Source: Wyeomyia smithii (lineage: Eukaryota > Arthropoda > Insecta > Diptera > Culicidae). From it: a stretch of DNA of 64,000 nucleotides. The notes under the pieces are model-generated. The model searched no databases and had not been told where the DNA came from. It saw only the letters and a program-made list of their open reading frames with translations. Within the stretch, counting starts at the first letter, position 1. Each line of letters begins with the position of its first letter. The translations under genes were made by a program, and so were the position numbers. Of this stretch, positions 23,931 through 36,352 are shown one piece after another. The stretch is taken from positions 32,035,506 to 32,099,505 of the forward strand of contig NC_073694.1 in assembly GCF_029784165.1 (NCBI RefSeq), written 5' to 3'.

Positions 23931-26900
23931 TGTCAAAAGTGATATAAATATCAAATAATAGCAAAGGTTTGAAAAATATCAGTAAGCTAAAAAACCAAAA
24001 CGAAAATGTCAAACGAATTACTCACTGTTACGTACGCGGGTATTAGGTATCTGCATTCCTATCGTTCGATACTTACTTATTAGCTTTTCACGCACTAGCT
24101 TGTAACGCTGCTGTCAGCATCAAACAAGCAAAAAGCACATTGTAAATTATTATTCATTTGCTTGACGGAACAGCAAACATTCAGAATGGCGTACAAACTT
24201 CGCCCGCTGTTGGGTGAGATTTTTCCTGGGATGAAAACGATGCTTTGTAGTAAATATACAGCAGCTTCTACAGTCGTTGCTGCTTCAGCTAAGACGCGTT
24301 AACATAGGATCACATTCTGGGAGCAGTGTCGAATAAATTCGCTGGAAAATTTATGCAAATTAATAGAATTTCACTTCTGAAGCATCGCCGTTTGCTCTTT
24401 GACGCGTTTCTGGACGGGCGCTCATTTTCACATCCTGATTCGGAAAAGAAAAGGTCGAACCAGTCGTCGTAATTAAAGAAGGTTATGGCCGAAACAGATG
24501 CGCAAAGTCAGACCCTGAAGTGAAATCCGTCAACGACTATTGGTGCCCTGGCCTCTGTGACAAAATAGTGTCACTAACGAAAGGCGCGTTTGTTGCTGCC
24601 GCCGGATCAAGACGACTCAGCACTGCTCAGCAAAAAGTTTAGACAACAAAGTAATGAGTGGCCGCAGATAAAAGCGAAGAACGGATAGCACTTCGGCAGT
24701 GATTCTGAAGTGGCTGAGTGGCCGATGCTGCAGCTACCGGCTCGGTTTGGCGTTCCATGGCATTCTGGACCATTTCTCATTTAAACGAGTTGAGCTCTGA
24801 TTGAATTTTATGAAGCAGAAAGTTAATTATTGAAAGTGCAGACGATGGAGTGTCGAAAACTGAGACGCAGGATGGCAGGGGTTCCGGGCGGGAGGATGAT
24901 ATTATTTGCTTTTAGAGAGTGCTGCCGAAGTTGAAAATTTATGTTCGTGCCGAAATAATAAAACCGGATTATCTATAGATATGCATAAAGCAGGTGAGGT
25001 ATTGGGATTGGGGGATATAACTTCGTAAGTTCTTTAAAAGTCAAGAAGTCAAAAATCCAAAAAAGCAAAAATTCAACATAAGCTTCAACTTTTGTGTTTT
25101 TAAGTATGGTTTTCATTGATTGTCTAATTGCGACGAGAAAAAAAAAGTAAGCCTACACTATCACGAAAGTAAACTTCATAAAAAAACCCAACTGTGTGCG
25201 GTGCCGCAGAACAACTTAAAAGGGCCCCGTCGTTTGCTGCTTGGTACGCCAAATGTTGAGGACAAACTTTTCTTGACAAGTGCTTTACCATGTTGACAAG
25301 TTGATCGTGGCACATATATGTACCAACGTGAAAGTATGTAGGAGCGCAAAAAAAAAACGGAAAATAAAACAAGCGAATTCTCCTGCCACTCATACCGTCG
25401 TCGTCATTTTATTTATCTGCTCTTAAGCGTTCTACCGTGCTTCCACCGTGTGCGCTGTGACATGACTGAAGGTGAGCAAGAAAATTGCTGCCGACTAAGG
25501 ATGTCTTAGTGGAGGCTATACCTGAGCGAGTGCCATTCTGACCTCTGGAGGGGAAAAAAATCACAACGGTAAAACGTTTCAGATTTACTTCCACTGGTTA
25601 GTTCGAATTCTTTCAGCGAACCGTGAGCGAAATATATTCTGGCAGTTGCACTATTTGAGGACACGACTGCTGTAGACACTTGCTACGTGATTTGGGAAAC
25701 TTTTGAACGTGTGATTTTAGAAAACCACCAGTTTATCAACACACGGGATAATAGCAAATAATTTTCGTTAAAAGAATACGCTTAACGTAAACAGCATTTT
25801 CGATGGCAGAAATGGGAACAAAACAATTTCTACTGCAAATAAACAGAATATATTTCAATTAAAATGGCGACCATGGCGGCAGGCTAAAGCACTCCAATAA
25901 ATTTCGTTATTTTACGAGCGCCTGGCGCTGCGGCAACAGCGAGGTTTTAAGGCGGCAAACATAATGGAGCAAGACAAACAAATATTATGTCAGAAATAAC
26001 AGCAAATGGGGGCATTACGTGAGTTTGCTGGTTTGGCTTCCGCAGCGAATGAATTGGCTGTAGTGCAAACCACAGCATGTTATTGGACCCAATATGGTGC
26101 AGTTTATACCTAAAAACAAAAAAACTGATGTACCGAATGTGTACCGGGCTATCAATCGTAAACATAAAGTGCGCATACAATTTGGATGATTTTTATTGCT
26201 GATATTCATCCTGACTATCATTCAAAATCGTGTGTTTCTAGTGCTACGAATCAAGCTCCAAATTATTCTTCAAATTTGTTTATCAGCAATCTTATGAAAA
26301 CTTTCGCTCTACTGATTCGAAGTTCATAAGTAACTTTTCGCTTTCCATACTTACAAAGCACTTGATTCTGCTCAAAGCTTTTTACGTTCTCACCCAGCAC
26401 CACCCAACCGAGAATAACCCAAAAAAGGCAAGCCTGTCGACAAAGCGTGTTCCGTGCCTTAAAGTATTCAATTGGCTAAAAGTTATTGAAATTGCATCAA
26501 TAACGGTTGAGTAAATTTTTCATTAAATTACAGCCCAGCGATCGGCTTTTCGCTTCAGCTCGAAAATAAAAAAAAGAGCTCACACACAATCCCGTTCTAT
26601 TTGTGTGTGTATGTACATTGGTGAAATGGCAGTTCATATTCAACGGTGTAGGAAACTCTTTATGCTAACGGAGTAACTACAGTTTCAGATTGATCATGCC
26701 ATTCAACCGGTTTTGTTCATTTATTCATCCGCTTAGTCTCAATAGGCTGCATGGGTATTCAAATTTTCTGTTTCTTCCTGCGGTAACTGTATCCGGAGGT
26801 GTTTTTGTTTATTGATTATTCCTGTATTTTAATATTGAAATTGTTTGGTGAAGGTTTTCGAGTGGTATTGAATAACGTTTAAAACTAATTGCTCGTTACA

Positions 26901-27019
26901 TATCGAACCATAATTAAAATGTAAATGAGGAAGTTCTTTGAACAGTTCTTTAGTAAATCTATTTAGATGCATACAAAAATCAATTTTCAACAGTTTTACA
27001 AATAGCTTGCAAATCGCTG
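23931..27019. other. Non-coding, no recognised feature
   Basis: About 3.1 kb of non-repetitive-looking AT-rich sequence. Open frames are short (under 90 codons) and none resembles a known protein. It may be intergenic or intronic. Confidence 0.6.
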
Positions 27020-30000
27020 AATCCCAATCCCAATCCCAATCCCAATCCCAATCCCAATCCCAATCCCAATCCCAATCCCAATCCCAATCTCAATCTCAAT
27101 CCCAATCCCAATCCCAATCCCAATCCCAATCCAAATCCCAATCCCAATCCCAATCCCAATCCCAATCCCAATCCCAATCCCAATCTCAATCCCAATCCTA
27201 ATCCCAATCCCAATCCCAATCCCAATCCCAATCCCAATCCCAATCCCAATCCCAATCCCAATCCCAATCCCAATCCCGTTCCCAAATCCCAATCCCAATC
27301 CCATTCTCAATCCCAATCCCAATCCCAATCCCAATCTCAATCTCAATCCCAATCCCAATCCAAATCCAAATCCCAATCCCAATCCCAATCCCAATCCCAA
27401 TCCCAATCCCAATCCCAATCCCAATCCCAATCCCAATCCCAATCCCAATCCCAATCCCAATCCCAATCCCAATCCCAATCCCAATCCCAATCCCAATCCC
27501 AATCCCAATCCCAATCCCAATCCCAATCCCAATCCCAATCCCAATGCCAATCCCAATCCCAATCCCAATCCCAATCCCAATCCCAATCCCAATCCCAATC
27601 TCAATCCCATTCCCAATCCCAATCCCAATCCCAATCCCAATCCCAATCCCAATCCCATTCCCAAATCTCAATCCCAATCCCATTCTCAATCCCAATCCCA
27701 ATCCCAACCCCAATCCCAATCTCAATCCCAATCCAATCCAAATCCCAATCCCAATCCCAATCCCAATCCCAATCCCAATCCCAATCCCAATCCCAATCCC
27801 AATCCCATTCTCAATCCCAATCCCAATCCCAATCCCAATCCCAATCCCAATCCCAATCCCAATCCAATCCAAATCCCAATCCCATTCCCAATCCCCATCC
27901 CCATCCCAATCCCAATCCCAATCCCAATCCCAATCCTAATCCCAATCCCAATCCCAATCCCAATCCCAATCCAAATCCCAATCCCAATCCCAATCCCAAT
28001 CCCAATCCCAATCCTAATCCCAATCCCAATCCCAATCCCAATCCCAATCCCAATCCCAATCCCAATCCCAATCCCAATCCCAATCCCAATCCCAATCCCA
28101 ATCCCAATCCCAATCCCAATCCCAATCCCAATCCCAATCCCAATCCCAATCCCAATCCCAATCCCAATCCCAATCCCAATCCCAATCCCAATCCCAATCC
28201 CAATCCCAATCCCAATCCCAATCCCAATCCCAATCCCAATCCCAATCCCAATCCCAATCCCAATCCCAATCCCAATCCCAATCCCAATCCCAATCCCAAT
28301 CCAATCCCAATCCCAATCCCAATCCCAATCCCAATCCCAATCCCAATCCCAATCCCAATCCCAATCCCAATCCCAATCCCAATCCCAATCCCAATCCCAA
28401 TCCCAATCCCAATCCCAATCCCAATCCCAATCCCAATCCCAATCCCAATCCCAATCCCAATCCCAATCCCAATCCAATCCCAATCCCAATCCCAATCCCA
28501 ATCCCAATCCCAATCCCAATCCCAATCCCAATCCCAATCCCAATCCCAATCCCAATCCAATCCCAATCCCAATCCCAATCCCAATCCCAATCCCAATCCC
28601 AATCCCAATCCCAATCCCAATCCCAATCCCAATCCCAATCCCAATCCCAATCCCAATCCCAATCCCAATCCCAATCCCAATCCCAATCCCAATCCCAATC
28701 CCAATCCCAATCCCAATCCCAATCCAATCCCAATCCCAATCCCAATCCCAATCCCAATCCCAATCCCAATCCCAATCCCAATCCCAATCCCAATCCCAAT
28801 CCCAATCCCAATCCCAATCCCAATCCCAATCCCAATCCCAATCCCAATCCCAATCCCAATCCCAATCCCAATCCCATTCTCAATCCCAATCCCAATCCCA
28901 ATCCCAATCCCAATCCCAATCCCAATCCCAATCCCAATCCCAATCCCAATCCCAATCCCAATCCCAATCCCATTCCCAATCCCAATCCCAATCCCAATCC
29001 CAATCCCAATCCCAATCCTATTCCCAATCCCAATCCCATTCCCATCCAATCCCAATCCCAATCCCAATCCCAATCCCAATCCCAATCCCAATCCCAATCC
29101 CAATCCCAATCCCAATCCCAATCCCAATCCCAATCCCAATCCCAATCCCAATCCCAATCCCAATCCCAATCCCAATCCCAATCCCAATCCCAATCCCAAT
29201 CCCAATCCCAATCCCAATCCCAATCCCAATCCCAATCCCAATCCCAATCCCAATCCCAATCCCAATCCCAATCCCAATCCCAATCCCAATCCCAATCCCA
29301 ATCCCAATCCCAATCCCAATCCCAATCCCAATCCCAATCCCAATCCCAATCCCAATCCCAATCCCAATCCCAATCCCAATCCCAATCCCAATCCCAATCC
29401 CAATCCCAATCCCAATCCCAATCCCAATCCCAATCCCAATCCCAATCCCAATCCCAATCCCAATCCCAATCCCAATCCCAATCCCAATCCCAATCCCAAT
29501 CCCAATCCCAATCCCAATCCAATCCCAATCCCAATCCCAATCCCAATCCCAATCCCAATCCCAATCCCAATCCCAATCCCAATCCCAATCCCAATCCCAA
29601 TCCCAATCCCAATCCCAATCCCAATCCCAATCCCAATCCCAATCCCAATCCCAATCCCAATCCCAATCCCAATCCCAATCCCAATCCCAATCCCAATCCC
29701 AATCCCAATCCCAATCCCAATCCCAATCCCAATCCCAATCCCAATCCCAATCCCAATCCCAATCCCAATCCCAATCCCAATCCCAATCCCATACGCAATC
29801 CCAATCCCAATCCCAATCCCAATCCCAATCCCAATCCCAATCCCAATCCCAATCCCAATCCCAATCCCAATCCCAATCCCAATCCCAATCCCAATCCCAA
29901 TCCCAATCCCAATCCCAATCCCAATCCCAATCCCAATCCCAATCCCATTCCCAATCCCAATCCCATTCCCAATCCCAATCCCAATCTCATTCCCAATCCC

Positions 30001-30637
30001 ATTCCCAATCCCAATCCCAATCCCAATCCCAATCCCAATCCCAATCCCAATCCCAATCCCAATCCCAATCCCATTCTCAATCCCAATCCCAATCCCAATC
30101 CCAATCCCAATCCCAATCCCAATCCCAATCCCAATCCCAATCCCAATCCCAATCCCAATCCCAATCCCAATCCCAATCCCAATCACAATCCCAATCCCAA
30201 TGCCAATCCCAATCCCAATCCCAATTCCAATCCCAATCCCAATCCCAATCCCAATCCCAATCCCAATCCCAATCCCAATCCCAATCCCATACGCAATCCC
30301 AATCCCAATCCCAATCCCAATCCCAATCCCAATCCCAATCCCAATCCCAATCCCAATCCCAATCCCAATCCCAATCCCAATCCCAATCCCAATCCCAATC
30401 CCAATCCCAATCCCATTCCCAATCCCAATCCCATTCCCAATCCCAATCCCAATCTCATTCCCAATCCCATTCCCAATCCCAATCCCAATCCCAATCCCAA
30501 TCCCAATCCCAATCCCAATCCCAATCCCAATCCCATTCTCAATCCCAATCCCAATCCCAATCCCAATCCCAATCCCAATCCCAATCCCAATCCCAATCCC
30601 AATCCCAATCCCAATCCCAATCCCAATCCCAATCCCA
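27020..30637. repeat. (CCCAAT)n hexanucleotide array, ~3.6 kb
   Basis: About 600 tandem copies of caatcc (read in reverse: ttggga). Variants (ctcaat, cattcc, catacgc, ccaaatc) are concentrated at 27080-28020 and 29785-30540, while the centre is almost pure. Single-base losses (ccaatccaatccc, for example at about 28300, 28474, 28556, 28726, 29046 and 29520) change the phase. The minus-strand frames therefore pass between Gly-Leu, Gly-Ile and Trp-Asp dipeptides, all stop-free. The long frames over this array are repeat artefacts unless shown to be translated. The G-rich minus strand has GGG every six bases, a pattern that can form G-quadruplexes. Confidence 0.97.
29791..30637. repeat. Internal duplication within the hexamer array
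   Basis: The ordered series of rare variants (atacgc at 29791, paired cattcc variants, ctcattcc, then cattctc at about 30071) recurs at 30289 to about 30535. The spacing differs by multiples of six (498 versus 462). A segment of about 0.5 kb was thus duplicated and then changed length by whole units. Confidence 0.75.
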
Positions 30638-31290
30638 TACAATTTCCGTGACGCTCTCGATGTTTCCGGTGGTTCAATTTCCACCCCTATTCCAGTCAAA
30701 ACGTGACGCGACAGATCCGAACAAAATTAATAACATGTCTGGATATGTTCAGCAATGCTATGCAGTGCTGCGATCCGCCGGTTGATCCGTCTGCTGTGGA
30801 CTGTTCAGTCTTGCTGCGCTAAAATCAGCTGTTGCACTGCCAGATCTGCCAGTTGTTACTGATCCAGTTTATCATCTTTTTGCTACAGTGAACGGGTAAA
30901 CAATGAAGACTATACTTCGGCATTAGCATGCTTTTCAACATTACTACTGAGAGTTGAACTTTCGGTAGACGAGTTTTTATGGACTAAAGCGAGTAAAACA
31001 ACAACAACAAATTGGTTATAAAGCCAAACCATGTTTATACTTCTGCGTCGGCTGTACCGGAAAAGCCTTGTTTCAGCTCGGATTGGTCGAAACATAACAA
31101 GACTCTACATATATTTTTCCATCGTACAATAATTAGCATCACAAAATCACAATTTTTCACATTTTTGGGAATGTATGGCTAATTTTCCAATCGATTGCTG
31201 TAAGAATTAAAAAAAATCTGCCAGACACTGACTGAGTTTTAAGCATTTGAAAAGGGGACATTCAAACTAAATTAAAAAACCTTCTACAGA
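30638..31290. other. Non-coding flank; short segment shared with 40375
   Basis: Bases about 30641-30680 (aatttccgtgacgctctc, then gatgtttccggt) match, in reverse, 40373-40408 (accgaaaacatcgagagc, then gtcac). The array therefore abuts a dispersed repeat. The rest shows no recognised gene. Confidence 0.5.
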
Positions 31291-31299
31291 ACTTACGTT

Positions 31300-31850
31300 T
31301 CAAGTTATAAAGTAGGCAATGTATATGATTTTTTCAAGGATTCTCTGTAGAAGGTCTGCAGTCAACTGAATCACCTAGTCTTCTCTCTCCATCAGATATA
31401 GTAAGTCGCTATACAAATGTGAGAGCAGGCAATCGTTCAGTTACAAAAATACCCTAGTAACAATATTGGTTTTATCAAAGTTTATATCGCTTAATACAGC
31501 CAAAACAGCGCTATAAAACTCTGATAAAACCAGTTTTGTTACTTGGGTAACTTCCACAAGGCATTGTGTGCGGTTGATTGAGGCGTGTATGGAGCATAGA
31601 GCTATAGAGAAGCGTAATCGATATTGGTCTTAGGGAAAACTACCTATCTCAGTAGGTTAATAGGCCAAAACACCATGCCGGAGATATCCGAGATTGCGGG
31701 TTCGAGTCCCGTCTGTACGAGTAAAATTTTCTCTAGAGTCTAAATCACATCCTCAGCCCGTGTTCTTTATTAGCAACCTCAAAAAAATCACCTACATTGC
31801 CTACTTTATAAATTAAGCCATAGGACAAAAAATGTAATTAGTTTATGAAG
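31300..31850 (+). mobile_element. SINE-like element 2 with tRNA-like promoter and partial inverted arm
   Basis: A box-like taggttaatagg at 31653-31664 and B box ggttcgagtcc at 31699-31709 are spaced as in a tRNA gene. The 3' body ends in the same tail as the foldback element at 23409 (cataggacaaaaaatg). Tataaagtaggcaatgta near 31315 is the inverse of tacattgcctactttata at about 31792, so part of the 3' body exists upstream in reverse. I found no clear target duplication, and the boundaries are approximate. Confidence 0.55.
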
Positions 31851-34379
31851 TAAGAAACAGTTTAGTAAACACAACATGTAAAATAAAACTGAAAAAATAA
31901 CCAGAATCAGAAAAAAAATTTCAAAAGGTGTAAAGAGAAGGCAAAACAGTCAAAATAAGGACAGTAAGAAATGTAAGAATGTTGAAATTTCAAAGAATTT
32001 AAAAAAGCAGAAAAAATTAAATTTAACTAGAAAATCGCCGAGAATCGAAAAGAAATATTTGAATTGAAAATAAGGAATAATTACAAGCAGGATTAAAATA
32101 CAAACGGGGATTATAGAGGCCATTTTGAAGACAGGTGAAGTAGATGAAACTAATTTATGAACACGGAAAACCCGGAGAGAAAGCAATAAAAAATATAGTA
32201 ATTGAAATAGAATTGAATCAAGAGAAAAGAACATGAAGGCAAACATAACTGTCAAAAGCCATAAGCAACGCTAAGAAGAGGATTTCATGATTTAGAAATG
32301 TGTATTGCTTGCAAAAGTATGTTGAGCCTAATTCAAGTTTCATGTACCGACAAAAAAAACATCAGAATGTCAGTGAAGCAATCCACGATTCCGGTTCCAC
32401 ATCCGGGTTATATCATCTAGGCTCTGCTAAGCTGCTTATCTACTCCCGCCCAATTACCTCCTAGTGACAATTAACGACATTCACGCATCCTTGCCCGCAA
32501 CCAGAAGATAAAGTGAGGAAATTTGTTCAAATTTAGAGCTAGCATGACAGTTTGCTATGTTCAGCCATCATCGCACCGGGGTTACCCGGTAGCTTTTTTT
32601 TCTCTCCTTCTACTCCCGCGCTTCCATCCAGCACAAACCCCAGGTAGTCCGGGATCGAGTGCCGGAGTGGTCGGCAGCAGCGTTGGCTAGCGCAAACGAG
32701 CGCAAGACTGATGGCCACGTGGGAGTTGTCCGAAAAAGGTAAAAGTTGTAATCACTGGCAAATGGGTGCGGCAATCAGCAGCACCGCAACGAGCGCTCGA
32801 GCATCGACCGTAAAACAACGGCCAGGTTGATGGGAGCGAGTTTATTTGCGAACCATCCGAACGTCGTCGGCTGAGTCCCTGCCGGTCGTTAGCAGCCGGG
32901 GTCAGGTACCCAACCGAACATGTGCGCTTCCGCACCGGTCGGTATTCCTGAGGGGGGTGCGGATATGTGTACGGGTCGGGCTTTTTTTTTGTCTGTGGTC
33001 ATGAAATATGAGACCCAGAAGACGCCCTACAGTGGCATCTGGTGTTAGATTGGGGTCAATTATTTTAAGTAAATGAACGAAACTCCGGGCTGGCGAAACT
33101 TTTCCATTTGCTATAGTGCTGTTGGTTTTTGTTGTCCGTAAAAATTGATGTGCTTGAGTGGTACATTGTTGGTGAGATATTTTTTTTATTATTCTACTTT
33201 ATACTTGCAGATAAAATGGTTGCAGGTATTGTTGAATCACGTGGCTACCGAAACAACATGTTTTGTACATCTAATGAGAGATAATCTCGTGAAAACATCT
33301 GAGCATTATTATGGAGTTCGAAACAGATCAGCTTCACGTAATCAAATGTTTTACGGTAGACATATGCATGTTCCGCGAAATCACTATGAAATTGCGGCAG
33401 AATCAGCGAAGTCAAAGTCGGATCCACTCTACTATTGGAACATTGCAATTATAACCAGGAAAAAGTACACTGTGCCAACCGAACGGAACTGTACGGTTTT
33501 AATCCCGGTACGCAATCACAATGCAATTATGGTTGCCGCAGTGGACGTCTAATGGAAATCTGAACCACCATACAAAGCTCGGCCGCTGGCTGGCTGATGC
33601 TGCTGTTGCTGGTTAGCCGATCGGTTGGCTGCGGTGCGGTCGTTTCTCGCCACATGCTTCCCAAAGCTTTGCCTCGTTTTCCGCTTCGATTGCTTCGACT
33701 CTCTGGATGGTTGCAGCCGATTAATTGAGTCTCGACTCTCGAGTAGGTACTTTGAAGTTTTCTCTGCTGGAAAAGGATTGCGGGAGGGACCGTGCGTTGC
33801 TGCGTTGCTATGGGTGCCTATTCAAAACTGAGTACGCATTGCATACGGAGCGAACGGAACGCTGCTCGGAAGCGGGTAATTTAATCAAACGAATGTATGA
33901 GCATATTGAAATGATTAGAAATCGAGGGATCCATAATTTCTTCTTTCAAAAGGGGGACGTTTAAGGCTTACTTGACTTTTGTGCTTCCGCATTAAAAAAA
34001 TTATCCATCAAGTGCTTAGCCGTGTCCATTCGCAGCCTGAGCCGAGGACAGTTCCAAGGCCAAGGCATCGGTTTTCTGAGATGCACGTGGGGTAATTGAC
34101 TACTTTTAAAGCGTGAAGACTAGAGCGTTGAGTATTATGCTAACTTACCGTGTCGTTTTAATTGAGAAAGCAAGAAAAAAACGGACGCATTTAGCGAAAT
34201 AAAAATCAACTTTTGTATTGAGATAACTAATCTGGCCCTTAATATATTTGAAATCTTCGATACCTTTTTAACATAAACCATTCTCAAACATGAGTCTTGA
34301 GCTTGAGCTTAATTGATCACCACCGGTTGCCACCTCGTTACTGACCAGGATCGACCGGAATTGTACATGGAATTTATCA
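31851..34379. other. Non-coding; purine-rich stretch then GC-richer unique DNA
   Basis: Bases 31870-32280 are purine-rich low-complexity sequence. Bases 32550-32990 and 33560-33900 are notably richer in G+C with CpG words, which may be a conserved non-coding or promoter-proximal element. The longest frame (33145-33552, 135 codons, plus) has no recognisable domain and I do not call it a gene. Confidence 0.5.
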
Positions 34380-34387
34380 ATTATTGC

Positions 34388-34896
34388 TAGACTCACCAGA
34401 TTTTCTCGGGATAAAAACGGGACAAATGGGTTCAAAAAGCGGGACACATGATAAAATTGATTTTTGAAAATTCTTACCAACCAAAGCATGCAAACAATTA
34501 AATTGCTTTGATGCACTTACCCGATCCTAAATTTGTCCTGAATTTGTGTGATTTTTTGCAATGAGTTCCTGAAATTTGTCACATGATGATCGAGATTTTG
34601 ACTAACAATTATCATGGTCTCAACTTTCAATCGCGACTTTTTCGTCAGTTCACGATAGGGGATGTCCTTCCAGTGCGGTACTGTCAGGAAGGCACAAAAC
34701 GTACTCATTAATATTTAAAAAATCCTGGCTGCTTGGAAACCTATTTTCCATTTAGGAAGAGTTTCAATGTAAAGCTCTATGTAAGATTTTTTCAAGGAGT
34801 AACCGAAAACGGTACAAAATGGCAAAAAACGGGACGGTTAAAAATAGTCGAAAAAACGGTACTGTCCCGTTCAAAACGGTACGTCTGGTCAGCCTA
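34388..34896. mobile_element. hAT-type MITE, 509 bp, 8-bp target duplication
   Basis: Left end tagactcaccaga and right end in reverse taggctgaccaga are matching terminal repeats, followed on both sides by cgggac-containing subterminal words. ATTATTGC stands directly outside at 34380-34387 and 34897-34904. Eight-base duplications and TAG ends are the hAT signature. No transposase is present. Confidence 0.85.
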
Positions 34897-34904
34897 ATTA
34901 TTGC

Positions 34905-35229
34905 GCTTGGGATTTTAGCTATTCGATGTGCATCTACAATGAACCCCTGCATCCTGATCAGTACCGACGCCTGCCGGTCCAGAATGTAGAACAAAGAAAG
35001 AAAGGAAAGGAAAGTTAATTCGATACTTGTTGCTACTAGAGACCGGATATACTCCTGCACACTCCACAAATATTACGGGTATGGGGGAGATATGACTTAG
35101 TTGTTTGTCACGTTTCTTTTACAAAAGTTCTTCGTAGGCATTTAGTGTATCGCGGTTCTAAATCTATCGATTGCGAGAGGGCGACGATGGCGCGTTCGTC
35201 TACCCCAATCCAATACCGGAGACGTACAA
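34905..35229. other. Non-coding; small dispersed repeat
   Basis: Gatacttgttgctactagagaccg at about 35022 recurs at 36552, inside the neighbouring long-inverted-repeat element, so both are pieces of a dispersed repeat. No gene recognised. Confidence 0.4.
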
Positions 35230-35237
35230 ATGTTCAC

Positions 35238-36063
35238 TAGACTGGGACACAGTTGTATGGGAAAAAAGCGTAGGTGTAATTTTTTCGCTCCAATGCACTT
35301 TTCGTGTTGCTTATGGGTCCTGTAACAACTGTGTAACTTTTCAGATCGATCGGTGGAACCCCTGATTTGCGCCCGATTTTTAAAGTTTCCATACGATTTT
35401 ATATGGGAAAATCCACTTTTTTAAAACTTATCCTCTAGAAATTTCCAGTTGGCTCCTAAAAATATACCAATACATGGTATTTGTAGGAAATTTTCCTGGA
35501 AATAATTCTTCTGAAGACTGTAAGGCGCTATAAAATTTGTAGAAAAAGTTATTCACCTTAAACTGATCGAATGTCTGACGAACGGCTCAACATTGAATTT
35601 TTCCAGCAACACTGCTGCAGCATGCTGCTGTTGCAAACTCAACAACGTGATGAGAAACAGTTTCGCGTAGAATTAAGCTTGAAAGCGTGATTTTTTGCTC
35701 ATAGTATCTTCGGAGAAAATGCCTAGAATATCAATCCCTATATTTTGATAGTATTCGTTGTGTGATTCATACCCCTAAAAGTGATAAGTCAGCTTTCTAA
35801 ACACCCCTACGTAGTGAAAAACATTTTCGTGTGGGATTAAGCTTGAAGGTATGATATTTTGCTCACGTTATCTTCATTATCGGAGAGCTTGATTAAAATA
35901 TTAATTATTAGGTTTTAATGTAGATTGATTACTCCCCCTAAAAGAGGGAAGTAAACTTTTTAAACACCCACGTCGTGTCACTCTGGTGTCTTTCAGAAAA
36001 GAGTTTGGTAGATACATAGCTACAATTTGTGCAGATACATGGCTAGCAGGTCACTACGAACCA
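35238..36063 (+). repeat. Left long terminal inverted repeat
   Basis: Shared landmarks with the right arm include tgcagcatgctgctgttg, aaacacccctacgtag and gatacatggc. There are scattered substitutions but no large rearrangement. Confidence 0.88.
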
Positions 36064-36312
36064 CGGTAAATGAAGTCTATTTAAAAAGAGAAAAAGAGAG
36101 AATTGATCTTTGGGCGGGATGTTGGTTGAGCGGGCACCAAGGTGGGCCGCTGAAAGATCCGAAACAACTGGAAAAGGGTAGGTTTTCAAAGTTTTTCTTT
36201 AGCTCCCCGTGTTGATTGCAAACCGCTGTCTGTTGAAAATGGAAACATCTTTGGCTCCAACTTAATTTTTTATTTCTGATAATTATTGCAATTTATGTTG
36301 ATTAAAACATAT

Positions 36313-36352
36313 AGCATAGCAGCATAGCATAGCATAGCATAGCATAGCATAT
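36313..36352. repeat. (AGCAT)n microsatellite
   Basis: About eight pentamer units of agcat. Confidence 0.9.

Noticed and set aside
27020..30637. Interstitial telomere
   Set aside because: The unit is TTGGGA, not the insect TTAGG or the vertebrate TTAGGG, so a telomeric origin is not supported.
27811..30699. A 962-codon minus-strand frame starting in unique sequence
   Set aside because: It is the hexamer array translated as Gly-Ile/Gly-Leu/Trp-Asp. The short unique lead of about 20 codons lies in a dispersed repeat and has no gene-like features.
33145..33552. 135-codon plus-strand frame as a host gene
   Set aside because: No domain, signal or splice context recognised, and random frames of this length are expected in 64 kb.
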